Made by a program: the position numbers and the translations under genes. A stretch of 25,933 bases of DNA from Prauserella rugosa (GTDB taxonomy: Bacteria > Actinomycetota > Actinomycetes > Mycobacteriales > Pseudonocardiaceae), in contig NZ_JOIJ01000030.1 of assembly GCF_000719975.1 (NCBI RefSeq), positions 1-25,933 on the forward strand, in the 5' to 3' direction. This document shows, piece after piece, positions 15,064-23,239 of the stretch. Numbering within the stretch: position 1 is the first letter of the stretch; each line of letters starts with the position of its first letter. The notes below the pieces were generated by a model. The model saw nothing but the letters and a program-made list of their open reading frames with translations, did no database searches and was not told where the DNA came from.

Positions 15064-16056
15064 TCACACGCCAGGCCGGACGGCCTGCGCCACGAGTTCG
15101 GCTTCGTCCCACGACACGTCCCGGACGTGCACCGGCACGCCGGTCTGCTGCGCCTCGACCATCTTGCCGTCCCCGAGATACATCGCCACGTGATGGATCG
15201 TGCTCGGATCCGCCGGGTCGTACGCCCAGAACAGCAGGTCACCGGGCTGAGCCTGCTCGACGGGCAGCATCGCGCCCGCCTTGTACTGGTCACGGGAGAC
15301 CCGCGGAAGGGTGATACCCGCGGCCTCGTAGGCCCGCAACATCAGCCCCGAACAGTCGTAGGAGTCCGGTCCGGTCGCCCCCCACACGTACGGCTTGCCG
15401 CGCTCCCCCATGGCGAACTCGATGGCGCGGCCGGCCTTGGTGTTGGCGGCGAGCATCACGCCGTCGTTCTCGCCGCAGCCGCTGGCGTTCTGGATCTCCC
15501 CGACGTTCTGCACGAGGTGGACGGCCATCGGCTCCCACTCGTGGTACCGGTCGGGGAACGCCGAACGTTCGACGGCCTGCGCGGCCTCGCCCGGACGCAT
15601 GTTCTGCCAGTCCGGGACCTCTTCGAGAACGTCGTAGAACTTGTTGACCTGGTACGGCGGGTTCGTCACCTGTTCCGGCGTGCCCCAGCCCATCGAGGGG
15701 CGCATCTGGAAGATGCCCAGCGAGTCGCGGTCGCCGTAGGTGAGGTTGCGCAGTCCCGATTCGGTCATGCCGGCCTGGATCGCGATCTGCCAGGCGCGCG
15801 GCGACATCTCGCGTTCCTTGCCGATCTTGATGATCAGCGAGACGATCTCGCGCTGCTCCTGTTCCAGCGCCTGCGCGTCGGTGGCGCCCTGGCCCTGTTG
15901 CCCTGGCTGCGTCGGGCCGAGCGCGGCGTCGCACGACAGGTCGGTGACGCCCATGGCCTGCTGCTGCGAGCCGTCGATGATCGTGATCATGCCGACCGCC
16001 AGCACCACCGTGAGCACGGCGGCCGTCACGCACCCGAAGAGCAGTCCCGCGCGCAC
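15064..16056 (-). CDS. lysozyme-like plus NlpC/P60 cell-wall hydrolase of the secretion operon
   Basis: A 330-residue, membrane-anchored, two-domain peptidoglycan hydrolase, as found in Gram-positive conjugation systems (CwlT/TcpI type). A transmembrane segment spans residues about 4-27. The lytic-transglycosylase-like domain (about 75-185) has catalytic-type Glu99 in AGMTESGLRN and the GIFQMRPSMGWGT motif. The NlpC/P60 domain (about 205-330) has Cys235 in SYDCSGLMLRAY, PRVSRDQY, QPGDLLFW and His289 in HHVAMYLG. It would open the wall for the apparatus. The start is GTG, four bases after the preceding TAG, with GGTGGGG as ribosome binding site inside the end of that gene. Confidence 0.9.
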   Translation of the reverse strand: MRAGLLFGCVTAAVLTVVLAVGMITIIDGSQQQAMGVTDLSCDAALGPTQPGQQGQGATDAQALEQEQREIVSLIIKIGKEREMSPRAWQIAIQAGMTESGLRNLTYGDRDSLGIFQMRPSMGWGTPEQVTNPPYQVNKFYDVLEEVPDWQNMRPGEAAQAVERSAFPDRYHEWEPMAVHLVQNVGEIQNASGCGENDGVMLAANTKAGRAIEFAMGERGKPYVWGATGPDSYDCSGLMLRAYEAAGITLPRVSRDQYKAGAMLPVEQAQPGDLLFWAYDPADPSTIHHVAMYLGDGKMVEAQQTGVPVHVRDVSWDEAELVAQAVRPGV

Positions 16057-16059
16057 GGC

Positions 16060-16662
16060 CTACCCCACCTGGTCGTAGTTGGAGACTCGCCAGCCCGAAT
16101 CGGTCTTGATCACGGTGACCGACAGGTCGGGCCCGTCGGTGGAGACCACGGCCTCGACCGACCGGGTGTAGGACTCGCCCGCCTCGGCCTTGCCCTCGAC
16201 CTTCGTCGCCGGGATGTTGTCCGGGTTCACGCTGCGCATCACCGGCAGGAACTCCGCCGTGGTGTACGGGCGGAGCCCTTCGAGCCACTGGTCGACCTTC
16301 GTGCCCTTCTCGTGGTCGACCCACGCCTTGGCCCAGTTCTCGGCCACGCGCAGGGCCTGCGGATCGGCGGGCGCCTCGGTGGGCGTCTCGCGCGGTGCGG
16401 TCAGCCGCGTCGTGGCTACCTCGCTGTCGGACGCATCGCCGCCGGCACCGCCTCCGTCGTGATAGGACCGGCTGCTGGACTCGACGGGTGCGGCCGCAGG
16501 TCCACGGTCGTCCGCGGTCAGCCGCGGGACGATGATGCCGATCGAGACGATGAGCGCCACGACGACGATGACCGTGCCCGCGAGGTGCGAGGGCGAGCGC
16601 ATGGGCCAGCCCCAGAGACGTCGGTAGACGGCCGCGCGGCCGCGGTTGGTGCGAATCGGCAT
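16060..16662 (-). CDS. TcpC/VirB8-like bitopic membrane protein
   Basis: A 200-residue protein with a short cytoplasmic N-terminus, one transmembrane helix (about 27-46, HLAGTVIVVVALIVSIGIIV), a low-complexity linker (Ser/Gly/Ala/Pro), and a C-terminal domain from about residue 103. That domain (RVAENWAKAWVDHEKGTKVDQW.., TTAEFLPVMRSVNP.., SVTVIKTDSGWRVSNYD) has the helix-then-sheet layout of the NTF2-like fold shared by VirB8 and TcpC. Such proteins assemble outside the membrane as scaffold of the channel. It starts nine bases after the VirB6-like gene, with AGGGG overlapping that stop. The family is inferred from layout and context rather than from a strong motif. Confidence 0.75.
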   Translation of the reverse strand: MPIRTNRGRAAVYRRLWGWPMRSPSHLAGTVIVVVALIVSIGIIVPRLTADDRGPAAAPVESSSRSYHDGGGAGGDASDSEVATTRLTAPRETPTEAPADPQALRVAENWAKAWVDHEKGTKVDQWLEGLRPYTTAEFLPVMRSVNPDNIPATKVEGKAEAGESYTRSVEAVVSTDGPDLSVTVIKTDSGWRVSNYDQVG

Positions 16663-16671
16663 GCCGTGCCC

Positions 16672-18726
16672 CTACCGCACCGCACGGTCGGTGTCGCGGA
16701 CGTCGTCGGGGCGCACCTCGAGGCCCCTCGACGGCCGGTACAGCACGTACACGGGTTTGCCGGCGACCATCTCCTGCGCCGCACGGGGCGGCTCGGGAGC
16801 GGCGGCGGGCGCAGGCGCAGGCACGGCGGCAGGCGCGGGACCACCCGCCGCGGTCGTCCGGAAGGTGTCGGCCTGGGGCTGCATGCGCGAGGGCACCACG
16901 AACGGGTCCGGATCGTCGGCGCGGTCCAGCCCCCGATCGCTCACCGGAGCGGTGTCCACGCGCCTGCTGGGCACGACCACGGGCTGCTGGTCACCGGGCG
17001 CACGGTTCGGCGGCTGCACGCCGAACGCGGTCGCGGCGGCGCCACCGCCCGCGGGCAGACCCTGCGGTGCGCCCCCGATCCGCTGCGGAGTGCCCGGCCA
17101 GTGCGACGCGGGGTGCGCGCCCGTCGGAGGGCCGTCGAGCCGTTCGGCGTTCGCCACGACGGCCGCCTCGGGACGGAACCGGCCCCCGGTACCGGCGCCG
17201 CGGGTGGCGGCGCCGCCCTGCGACTCGTCGTCGTTCTTGACGTTCTGCCAGAACTCGTCCTGCGGGGTCGGTTCGGTGGACTTCTTGCGGAACCGCGAGA
17301 ACAGCCCGCCGCCCTGCGCAGGCACGGCCGAGCCGACCATGCTGACCGACATCTCGACCATCTGCCACAGCCGCCGCGCCGGCCGTCCGACCAGGAACAG
17401 CAGGATGGTGACGAGCCCGGCCAGCACCATCTGGGTCAGCATCGACAGCGCCGAGCCCGCGTTGAAGATCGCCTGGAGCACGAGCGCGTGGATCCCGGCG
17501 AGCACCGACAGCACGAGCAGGTTGAACGCCACCCCGCCGACGACCTTGCCCACGCGGCGCAGCACGTCGTGGTGCAGCACCGCGATCAGGCCGATCAGTG
17601 GAGCGGTGAGCGTGAACAGGCGCACGAGGATCTGCGCCAGGAGCACGGCCGCCTTGGCGAACAGCTGGAACAGCGAGTACGCCAGGCTCTGCGCCAGCGA
17701 CAGGAATCCCGCACCGGTGCGGCTGCCGTCCTCGCCGGTGAAGTACCCGCTGGACGTGCCGAGTTCGCCCGCGATGCGGTTGAACTCGCCCTTCTTCTCG
17801 TTGATGACGGCCTCGTCGCCGTCGTCGCCGTCGCGCATCTGCTGCCACGTGAACGCCTGCGCGTCGAGCAGGTCGCGGCCGTGTTCCTCGGCCTCTGGCG
17901 AGTCGGGCGAGCCGAACTCACCGCGCAACCAGTTCTCGTAGACCACGTTGGTGTGCAGGTCGGTCGGCAGGACGTGCCGGACCACGCGGTCCTCGGTCTC
18001 GTCGACGAACCCGGCCTGGATGTTCGTGGTGGTCTGCACGATCGCGCGGTCGATGTCGTCGTAGTAGCGCAGCAGCGCCAGCGACGACGCGGCCAGCCAC
18101 ACGCCGCCGATGGCGAACAGCGCGCGCTTGCTGACCGTGGACAGGTCGCCGCGCCAGATGTTGCGGAACAGGAAGATCGCCAGCAGCAGCGCGGCGAGGC
18201 CGAACAGCTGGGCGTAGATGTTGTTGTAGACCGCTTCGGCACCGCGCGAGACGGCCTCGTAGATCGGGTTGAGCACGCCGCCCTCGAGCACGGTGTAGTG
18301 CAGCGAGTTGGTGGCGCCGACGATGTTCTTGGCGATGTTGAACAGTTGGTTGCCCGCCCACGTGTCGACGGTGGTGCTCGGGTCGGTCATCCCGAGCGCA
18401 CCGTTCTCGCAGTCGTGGACGTGCCACACCATGCCCGCGTAGCCGTAGTCGATGTAGGTGCTGCCGCCCTCGCCCTGACCCGTCGGCGGATCGAGCGCGC
18501 CGACCATGCCCGAACCGGGCCGTTCGGGGTTGGGGGCCTCGCACCCGGAGTCCTGCGCCATGGCGGGCGCGCCCAGCACGGACTGGAACGTCAGCACGGC
18601 GATGACGGCGACCATCGCCGGGTAGCGGCGCCGCAGGACGGCGCCGCCCGGATCCCGGCGGCGGGTGCGCACGCGGTGCCACGCCCACGCGCACGCCAGG
18701 GCGACGAGAACCGTCACGATGGTCAT
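16672..18726 (-). CDS. VirB6/TcpH-like polytopic channel protein
   Basis: A 684-residue protein and the likely inner-membrane channel of the apparatus. Hydrophobic segments lie at about 2-16, 37-56 (followed by an AMA cleavage-like site), 172-188, 202-219, 345-385 (probably two passes), 394-420 and 428-446. Between 57 and 170 is an extracytoplasmic part with Cys61 and Cys106, and a charged loop covers about 222-340. Residues 470-684 are a Pro/Ala/Gly-rich, presumably cytoplasmic tail. The pattern of N-terminal extracellular domain, central membrane core and long soluble tail fits VirB6-type proteins of Gram-positive conjugation systems. Its ATG overlaps the VirB4 stop in an ATGA, indicating translational coupling. 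Confidence 0.8.
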   Translation of the reverse strand: MTIVTVLVALACAWAWHRVRTRRRDPGGAVLRRRYPAMVAVIAVLTFQSVLGAPAMAQDSGCEAPNPERPGSGMVGALDPPTGQGEGGSTYIDYGYAGMVWHVHDCENGALGMTDPSTTVDTWAGNQLFNIAKNIVGATNSLHYTVLEGGVLNPIYEAVSRGAEAVYNNIYAQLFGLAALLLAIFLFRNIWRGDLSTVSKRALFAIGGVWLAASSLALLRYYDDIDRAIVQTTTNIQAGFVDETEDRVVRHVLPTDLHTNVVYENWLRGEFGSPDSPEAEEHGRDLLDAQAFTWQQMRDGDDGDEAVINEKKGEFNRIAGELGTSSGYFTGEDGSRTGAGFLSLAQSLAYSLFQLFAKAAVLLAQILVRLFTLTAPLIGLIAVLHHDVLRRVGKVVGGVAFNLLVLSVLAGIHALVLQAIFNAGSALSMLTQMVLAGLVTILLFLVGRPARRLWQMVEMSVSMVGSAVPAQGGGLFSRFRKKSTEPTPQDEFWQNVKNDDESQGGAATRGAGTGGRFRPEAAVVANAERLDGPPTGAHPASHWPGTPQRIGGAPQGLPAGGGAAATAFGVQPPNRAPGDQQPVVVPSRRVDTAPVSDRGLDRADDPDPFVVPSRMQPQADTFRTTAAGGPAPAAVPAPAPAAAPEPPRAAQEMVAGKPVYVLYRPSRGLEVRPDDVRDTDRAVR

Positions 18727-21700
18727 GCGGCATCCCTGCCGGTGCCGTTCTTGCCGCGGCCGCCCGCTCGGGCGGGTTCCTGCCTGCCGCCGGAGCCGAC
18801 CGAGCTGTCGGAGCCACCGCGCCCGTCGGTGTTCTGACCGCCGGAACCGTTCGAACCGTTCGAGCCGCTGTCCCCGTCACCGGGGTCCCTGTCGCCGGGG
18901 TCCCTGTCACCGGGGTCGAGGTCGAACTCGTCGAACTCCTGGGGTGCATCCTCGAAACCGCTGCCGGACAGCACCTGGTCCTCGGTGAGGCCGACCTCCA
19001 GTTCGGCGGCCAGTTCGAGGTCCTCCTCGACGTCGTCCTCGGGCGGCTCGGGCACGCGGTAGGGCTCGTCGGAGGTCTGCTGCGGGGCAGGCGGTGCCTG
19101 CCGGTCGGGCACCGAGCCCGGCGTGGTGTCGAGGGCGTCGCGCAGCTGCTCGAGGTGCGGGCCCGAGAAGTCGACGCGGATACGCTCCACGCCGCCCGCA
19201 CCGTCGCCGAAGATGAACTGCCGCGGTTCGCGGTCGCGTTCGACCTCGCGCTGCGCGCCCGGACGACGTCCGAGTGCCGACACGACCTGCTCGTAGCCCA
19301 CGCCCACCGGCACCTTGAGCAGCCGGAGCGCGTCGGCCTGTGCCTCGTCGTCGTCGAGCCTGCCGACGAAGACCGAGTCGAGCAGCGCCACGAAACCCTG
19401 GATCTTCAGGAAGTCGGCCGGAATCTGCGAGGACAACAGCACTCGCACGTTCCACTTTCGCGAGTCACGGGCGAACCGGTTCATCAGCACCCGGCCCGTC
19501 GGCACCTCGGACAGGAAGAACGCCTCGTCGATCCACACGCCCTTCCGTGCGGCCTTGGGCTTGTCGTACACCGACCGTGCGGTCAGCCAGGCGGCGAGGT
19601 TGAGCATCTCGACACCGAGCGCCTCGGCGTCGGTCCAGTGCTCGCGGCCGACGCCCTCCTTCGGCAGCGTCAACCCGGCCATCGTCAGCACGGTGAGGCG
19701 GTCGTCGCGCTGGTCGGTGTACGGGTCGGCGTCGGCCTCGGGGATCAGCAGCGACATGCGCTCGCGCAGCTCGTCGAGGAAGTCCGCGACGACGACGGCG
19801 TGGTCGTGGTGCTCGCTGGAGTCGCGGCGCAGCGCGTCGATGACCTGGCCGGGGTCGGCGTCGTAGCGGCCGCCGACCATGCGCACGGCGCGCAGCAGCA
19901 CGATGCGGGTCTGGGGCATTCGGGCGACGTCGTACGGCAGCACGCCGGTGAGGACGTCGAGCACGAGGCGCCGCCGGGTCGCGCCCGCGAGCGCGCGTTC
20001 CCGGCGCCACGAGCGTTCCGGATCCTCCTCGTCCAGGAAGTGCTCGAGCTGTGGTTCGGCGACAACCCGGTACGGATTGAGGATGCCGGGCTGGGCGTTG
20101 AGCAGGTTGATGGGCCGCGCATACGGCCGCAGTTCCGGCAGTTCGCACAGCCGGGACAGCGGTCCCGACGGGTCGAGGATCGTCCAGTGCGCGCCCGCGC
20201 GGAGTGTCTTGTAGACGATCCCGCCGCCGAGGAACGACTTGCCGCCACCGAGGCCGGCGACGATCGACGTCAGGCCCGATCCGTCCCGGATCTCCTGAGC
20301 CATCCACGGATCCCACGCGACGGGCCGCCGGGTGGCGGTGCACGTCTCGCCGAGCAGGATGCCGCGGCGGTCGCCGACCTCGGCCGTCGCCGTGGGCACC
20401 GACGAGGCGGCCCAGACCACCGATCCGCGGCGCAGGTACGCCCCGGACGCCAGTGGTTCGCCGGGGATGAACTCGCGGGCCAGCGCGTACTGCGCCTCGG
20501 GGTGCTCGAGGGCGACCTTCGGCTTGTAGAGGTCGAGCAGCTGCTGGGCGAGCTTGAGTGCCTCCCGTTCGGTGTTGCCGGCCACCGACAGCCGCCACCA
20601 GGAACGCACACGGGTGGCGAGCGCGGTGAACCCGGAGGTCATCTCGTCGTCGACCTCGAGCACCCGGGACGCCTGCCGAGCGAGCGACTGCGGCGGTTCG
20701 AGCTCGTGCTCGTCGGTGTAGTGCTTGACCTGCGAACGCACCTTGTTCATCTGCCGCTGCAGTTCGCCCGCGACCTCCTCGGGCCTGCGCACGTAGATGC
20801 GGGCCGACCACTCCACGGGCGCGGGCAGGCGGTCGGCGTGCTGCACCCACGGGTCGTCGACCTCGGGGATCTGCAGGCCGTGCATCTGCCCGACGGTCAG
20901 CACCGCGACGTGCCGTTTGACGCCCGCGTTGGACCCGGTGCGCCCGCGGACCGTGACGGTCGGGGCGTACGGCTCGGCGTGGAAGTCGGCGGCGTCGGTG
21001 AAGCTCGCCAGGTCCTCGGGTTCCCACGTGGACGTCGGCACGGCGGGCATCGTGCGCGGGGCGGGCAGGCCCAGCGAGCACGAGCGGTGCATCAGCCACG
21101 ACATCTCGTCGGCGCGCACCGGCCTGCCCTCGAGGCCGGACGATCCGATGACCCCGTCCAGGTGCTCGACCTCGGAGTCGAGCGCGGTCAGTTCGGCGTC
21201 GACGGCCTCGGGAAGGATCTTGCGCAGCAACGGGGCGGCGCGTTCGACGGCGCGGTCCATCACCCTGCGGGTCTGGACCTGCACCCCGAGGTAGACCTCC
21301 TTCTCGGCCATCGAACGGCCCATCAGCTGTTGCTGCTCGCCCACCAGGTAGTCGTCGAACGACTGCGCGCCCGGTACGTCGGCGGGACGGTCGTGGGCGT
21401 TGTGCACGTGGGCCTCGGCCCACATGCGGATCGGGTAAGGGCGGGTCGTCACGCGCAGGTGCATCCATCTGCCCTGCAGTTCGGCGTACTGACCCGCGAT
21501 CGCGGCGATGAGGTCGCGGCGTTGCGAGTCGGAACGGAACGACCAGCGCTGCGGCGCGAGGCGGTACCAGGCGTAGACCTCGTTGCCGGTGCGCAGCAGG
21601 TGCCCGTCGATCGAGCGCGCGGCGATGGACGGCGTGTAGGTGGGGATCGCCTGTTCTCCGGGCAGTCTGCGGCCCCGGCCGTCGGTCTTCTTCGACGGAG

Positions 21701-21749
21701 CCGGCTGTGCGGCGTTCTTGCTGGTGCCGCTGCGGTCGCGACCGAACAA
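18723..21749 (-). CDS. VirB4/TraC-like secretion ATPase
   Basis: The energising ATPase of a type IV secretion-like machine, 1008 residues. The Walker A loop is VAGLGGGKSF (about residues 496-505) and Walker B is GVWIDEAFFLSE (Asp-Glu near residue 740), followed by LLSSQIPADFL, matching the VirB4 sensor region. The N-terminal half (about 30-480) is the variable VirB4 docking region. The last 120 residues are acidic and low-complexity, with three DPGDR-type units and SNGSNGSGG. The start is TTG, set by GGGAGG (21756-21761) six bases upstream, which overlaps the preceding gene's TAG. The DxD and DEAD-like features of coupling ATPases (VirD4) and the all-alpha cap are not evident, so this is VirB4 rather than VirD4. 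Confidence 0.88.
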   Translation of the reverse strand: MFGRDRSGTSKNAAQPAPSKKTDGRGRRLPGEQAIPTYTPSIAARSIDGHLLRTGNEVYAWYRLAPQRWSFRSDSQRRDLIAAIAGQYAELQGRWMHLRVTTRPYPIRMWAEAHVHNAHDRPADVPGAQSFDDYLVGEQQQLMGRSMAEKEVYLGVQVQTRRVMDRAVERAAPLLRKILPEAVDAELTALDSEVEHLDGVIGSSGLEGRPVRADEMSWLMHRSCSLGLPAPRTMPAVPTSTWEPEDLASFTDAADFHAEPYAPTVTVRGRTGSNAGVKRHVAVLTVGQMHGLQIPEVDDPWVQHADRLPAPVEWSARIYVRRPEEVAGELQRQMNKVRSQVKHYTDEHELEPPQSLARQASRVLEVDDEMTSGFTALATRVRSWWRLSVAGNTEREALKLAQQLLDLYKPKVALEHPEAQYALAREFIPGEPLASGAYLRRGSVVWAASSVPTATAEVGDRRGILLGETCTATRRPVAWDPWMAQEIRDGSGLTSIVAGLGGGKSFLGGGIVYKTLRAGAHWTILDPSGPLSRLCELPELRPYARPINLLNAQPGILNPYRVVAEPQLEHFLDEEDPERSWRRERALAGATRRRLVLDVLTGVLPYDVARMPQTRIVLLRAVRMVGGRYDADPGQVIDALRRDSSEHHDHAVVVADFLDELRERMSLLIPEADADPYTDQRDDRLTVLTMAGLTLPKEGVGREHWTDAEALGVEMLNLAAWLTARSVYDKPKAARKGVWIDEAFFLSEVPTGRVLMNRFARDSRKWNVRVLLSSQIPADFLKIQGFVALLDSVFVGRLDDDEAQADALRLLKVPVGVGYEQVVSALGRRPGAQREVERDREPRQFIFGDGAGGVERIRVDFSGPHLEQLRDALDTTPGSVPDRQAPPAPQQTSDEPYRVPEPPEDDVEEDLELAAELEVGLTEDQVLSGSGFEDAPQEFDEFDLDPGDRDPGDRDPGDGDSGSNGSNGSGGQNTDGRGGSDSSVGSGGRQEPARAGGRGKNGTGRDAA
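18876..18920. repeat. three 15-bp tandem repeats in the VirB4-like gene tail
   Basis: GTCACCGGGGTCCCT, GTCGCCGGGGTCCCT and GTCACCGGGGTCGAG are contiguous and encode the repeated RDPGD units on the minus strand. A 9-bp repeat (GAACCGTTC, twice, 18844-18861) lies just beyond. In-frame copy-number change is possible. Confidence 0.85.
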
Positions 21750-21752
21750 GGC

Positions 21753-22310
21753 CTACCTCCCGACCGGCGCCTGCCCGGCCGGAATGCGGCCGGAGCGCCG
21801 GTGCGCTCGTGCTGTGCTGTCTGCCGCCGGATATCCCTGCGGCGGTGCCGTCCGGTTGGTCCGAACCGGCCGTGCGCGGTCCCCCGCGGCCGGTCCGGTG
21901 GTGGCACCGTACGCGGACGAGGCGTGTGCCCTCCGTTTGTTCTTCGGGAGGGGACGCTCGGCGCGCACCTTGATCTTGCTGGCGCTGGCCGCCCCGCCGG
22001 TGGGGCGGGGTTGCTCACGCGGGGTCTGCAGCTCGCGCAGCCACATGGCGAACACGGCCGACAGCGGACGTTCGTGACTGATCTTCGCGGTGATCAGGCG
22101 CGTGAGTGCGATGGCGAGCACGAACGCCCATGCGGTACTGAAGAACCCGAACCCGATGCCGAGTTGGCGCTCGATGCCGAGGATCACCAGGAACAGCGGA
22201 ATGCCGACGCCCCAGGCGACATATCGGGCGCGCCACGGGAACGTCGCCTTCGGCGGGCCGAGCCAGACGGCGTCGACACGATAGATCTCGTCGTCGGTAC
22301 GAATACGCAC
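21753..22310 (-). CDS. PrgI-like small membrane protein of the secretion operon
   Basis: From the GTG at 22310 the protein has 185 residues: a soluble VRIRTDDEIYRVDAVWLGPPKATFPW start, two adjacent membrane helices (WGVGIPLFLVILGIERQLG and FFSTAWAFVLAIALTRLI), a conserved-looking ISHERPLSAVFAMWLREL stretch, and a basic, Pro/Ala/Arg-rich C-terminal tail. Two helices after an RxRT start, placed just before a VirB4 gene, is the layout of PrgI/TcpE-type proteins (VirB3-like role). Starts at 22364 or 22379 are in frame but would overlap the upstream gene by up to 53 bases; 22310 begins shortly after its stop. The stop overlaps the ribosome binding site of the VirB4-like gene. Confidence 0.75.
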   Translation of the reverse strand: MRIRTDDEIYRVDAVWLGPPKATFPWRARYVAWGVGIPLFLVILGIERQLGIGFGFFSTAWAFVLAIALTRLITAKISHERPLSAVFAMWLRELQTPREQPRPTGGAASASKIKVRAERPLPKNKRRAHASSAYGATTGPAAGDRARPVRTNRTAPPQGYPAADSTARAHRRSGRIPAGQAPVGR

Positions 22311-22326
22311 GTCGGCGAGCCCCGGA

Positions 22327-22590
22327 TCAGCCCGTGAAGAGGCCGGCGAGCCACTCGCCGACATCGACACCGAGCCCACTGACGGCGAGACCGATGAGCG
22401 CGAGGGCGATCACGACGCCCCCGAGCCTGCGCATCACGCCGGCGTTGTCGCCCTTGCCGCCGCCCAGCCAGAGCAGCAGCAGTGCGACGGCGAGCAGCAC
22501 CAGCGGAACAATGTTGTCGAGGAGCCAGTTCCGGACTCCACCGGTGTTGAGCTCGCCTTGCGCCAGTGCCGCAAGCGTCATCGTGGTCAT
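22327..22590 (-). CDS. small two-helix pilin-like (VirB2/TrbC-like) protein
   Basis: An 87-residue protein, first gene of the operon. After a short N-terminus (MTTMTLAALAQGELNTGG) come two hydrophobic helices (about 27-43 and 56-75) separated by a short polar turn GGGKGDNAGVMRRLG, and a short C-terminus. Size, two-helix hairpin and position upstream of PrgI/VirB4-like genes match VirB2-type pilin subunits or small channel proteins. It has no long classical signal peptide. GGGAG six bases before the ATG sets the start. There is no sequence motif specific enough to prove a pilin. Confidence 0.7.
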   Translation of the reverse strand: MTTMTLAALAQGELNTGGVRNWLLDNIVPLVLLAVALLLLWLGGGKGDNAGVMRRLGGVVIALALIGLAVSGLGVDVGEWLAGLFTG

Positions 22591-22622
22591 CGCTTACTCC
22601 CGAGTGCCTGGAGTGTGGTGCC

Positions 22623-22641
22623 GGTGCGGATGGTCCGCACC
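22623..22641 (-). promoter_or_regulatory. hairpin in the 5' UTR of the secretion-like operon
   Basis: GGTGCGGA (22623-22630) and TCCGCACC (22634-22641) form a perfect 8-bp stem with a 3-base loop. It lies between the operon's promoter and its first start codon. It could be an operator, an attenuator or an RNA stability element. Confidence 0.5.
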
Positions 22642-22678
22642 GCGCGAGGTGGTCCAGCACTTCCCGTGTTCGGACAAC

Positions 22679-22707
22679 ATCATGGCGTGACGACGTGTGG
22701 CGGTCAA
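22679..22707 (-). promoter_or_regulatory. promoter of the secretion-like operon (-35 TTGACC, -10 CATGAT)
   Basis: On the minus strand TTGACC (22702-22707) and CATGAT (22679-22684) are separated by exactly 17 bases and point at the pilin-like gene, giving a leader of roughly 80 bases. It is the best promoter upstream of the eight-gene operon and uses the same -35 hexamer as the rRNA promoter. Confidence 0.7.
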
Positions 22708-22710
22708 AGA

Positions 22711-23239
22711 CCCGCTGGGGCACAGTTGTTCCACAGGTACCGTCCACCGTGGGTAACCGTCGCGGGCGGAATCGCCACTGCTCGTCCGTCCTCCATCTTC
22801 GTGGTTCCGGCTTCCAGGATTAACCCCGGGGACCCGGTTTTCCTAGTGTGCGGATGGCCTCACTCACACGCCAAGATCGACCTCACGCTGCGTTCCGGGA
22901 CGCCACGGTCTGCGCTGGCGCGACAAGTGAACCATGCCCCGTTCGGCGGCATCGCAGCGCTCCACCATGTAAAGCGCCTGTGTGGATGTCCGGACCACCC
23001 GAACCGGTGATCATGGTCGCCGGTCCGCACCTTTCGGGCGTAACTGGCGGAACCCTCGGTAACCGGCTGCGGAGAATTGGGTGGTTTCGACCGGGCCGTG
23101 TGCGCGGCGAAAAGCCGAGGCTCGGGTGCGCCCGTTCGGAGGCACCCGGGCGTCCGAGGTGTCGCGGGTGTCCCTGGTGTCCAGGTGTCCGAGGTGCCCG
23201 AGGTGCCCGAGGTGTCCGATGTGCCCGCGCAGCGGACGA
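22711..23239. other. gene-poor stretch with short tandem repeats
   Basis: No convincing gene is seen here: open frames lack ribosome binding sites and show no recognisable protein. From about 23155 to 23228, imperfect 9-bp units of the form GAGGTGYCC follow one another. Two GTAAC pentamers (23040-23044 and 23059-23063) are 14 bases apart. The stretch separates the operon promoter from the end of the TauE-like gene. Confidence 0.6.
23155..23228. repeat. degenerate 9-bp tandem repeats
   Basis: Units such as GAGGTGCCC, GAGGTGCCC, GAGGTGTCC and GATGTGCCC run in a row, preceded by looser copies (GGTGTCCCT, GGTGTCCAG). They lie just after the stop of the TauE-like gene, outside any gene I can support. 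Confidence 0.7.

Noticed and set aside
14956..18837. A 1293-codon plus-strand open frame antisense to the secretion-like genes
   Set aside because: It is an antisense shadow caused by the G/C third-position bias of the minus-strand genes; its product is Arg/Val/Gly/His-rich with no recognisable domain, while the minus-strand products have clear motifs.
19155..22337. A 1060-codon plus-strand open frame
   Set aside because: Antisense shadow of the VirB4-like and PrgI-like genes; no start signal and no domain.
13376..22710. Integrative conjugative element or plasmid insertion
   Set aside because: No integrase, relaxase, coupling protein, replication gene, tRNA end or direct-repeat att site was found in the window, and composition does not change at its ends. 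It remains possible that such genes lie elsewhere.
23040..23063. MtrA-type GTAAC direct repeat
   Set aside because: The two pentamers are 14 bases apart, not the spacing expected for an MtrA site, and they are far from the nearest start.
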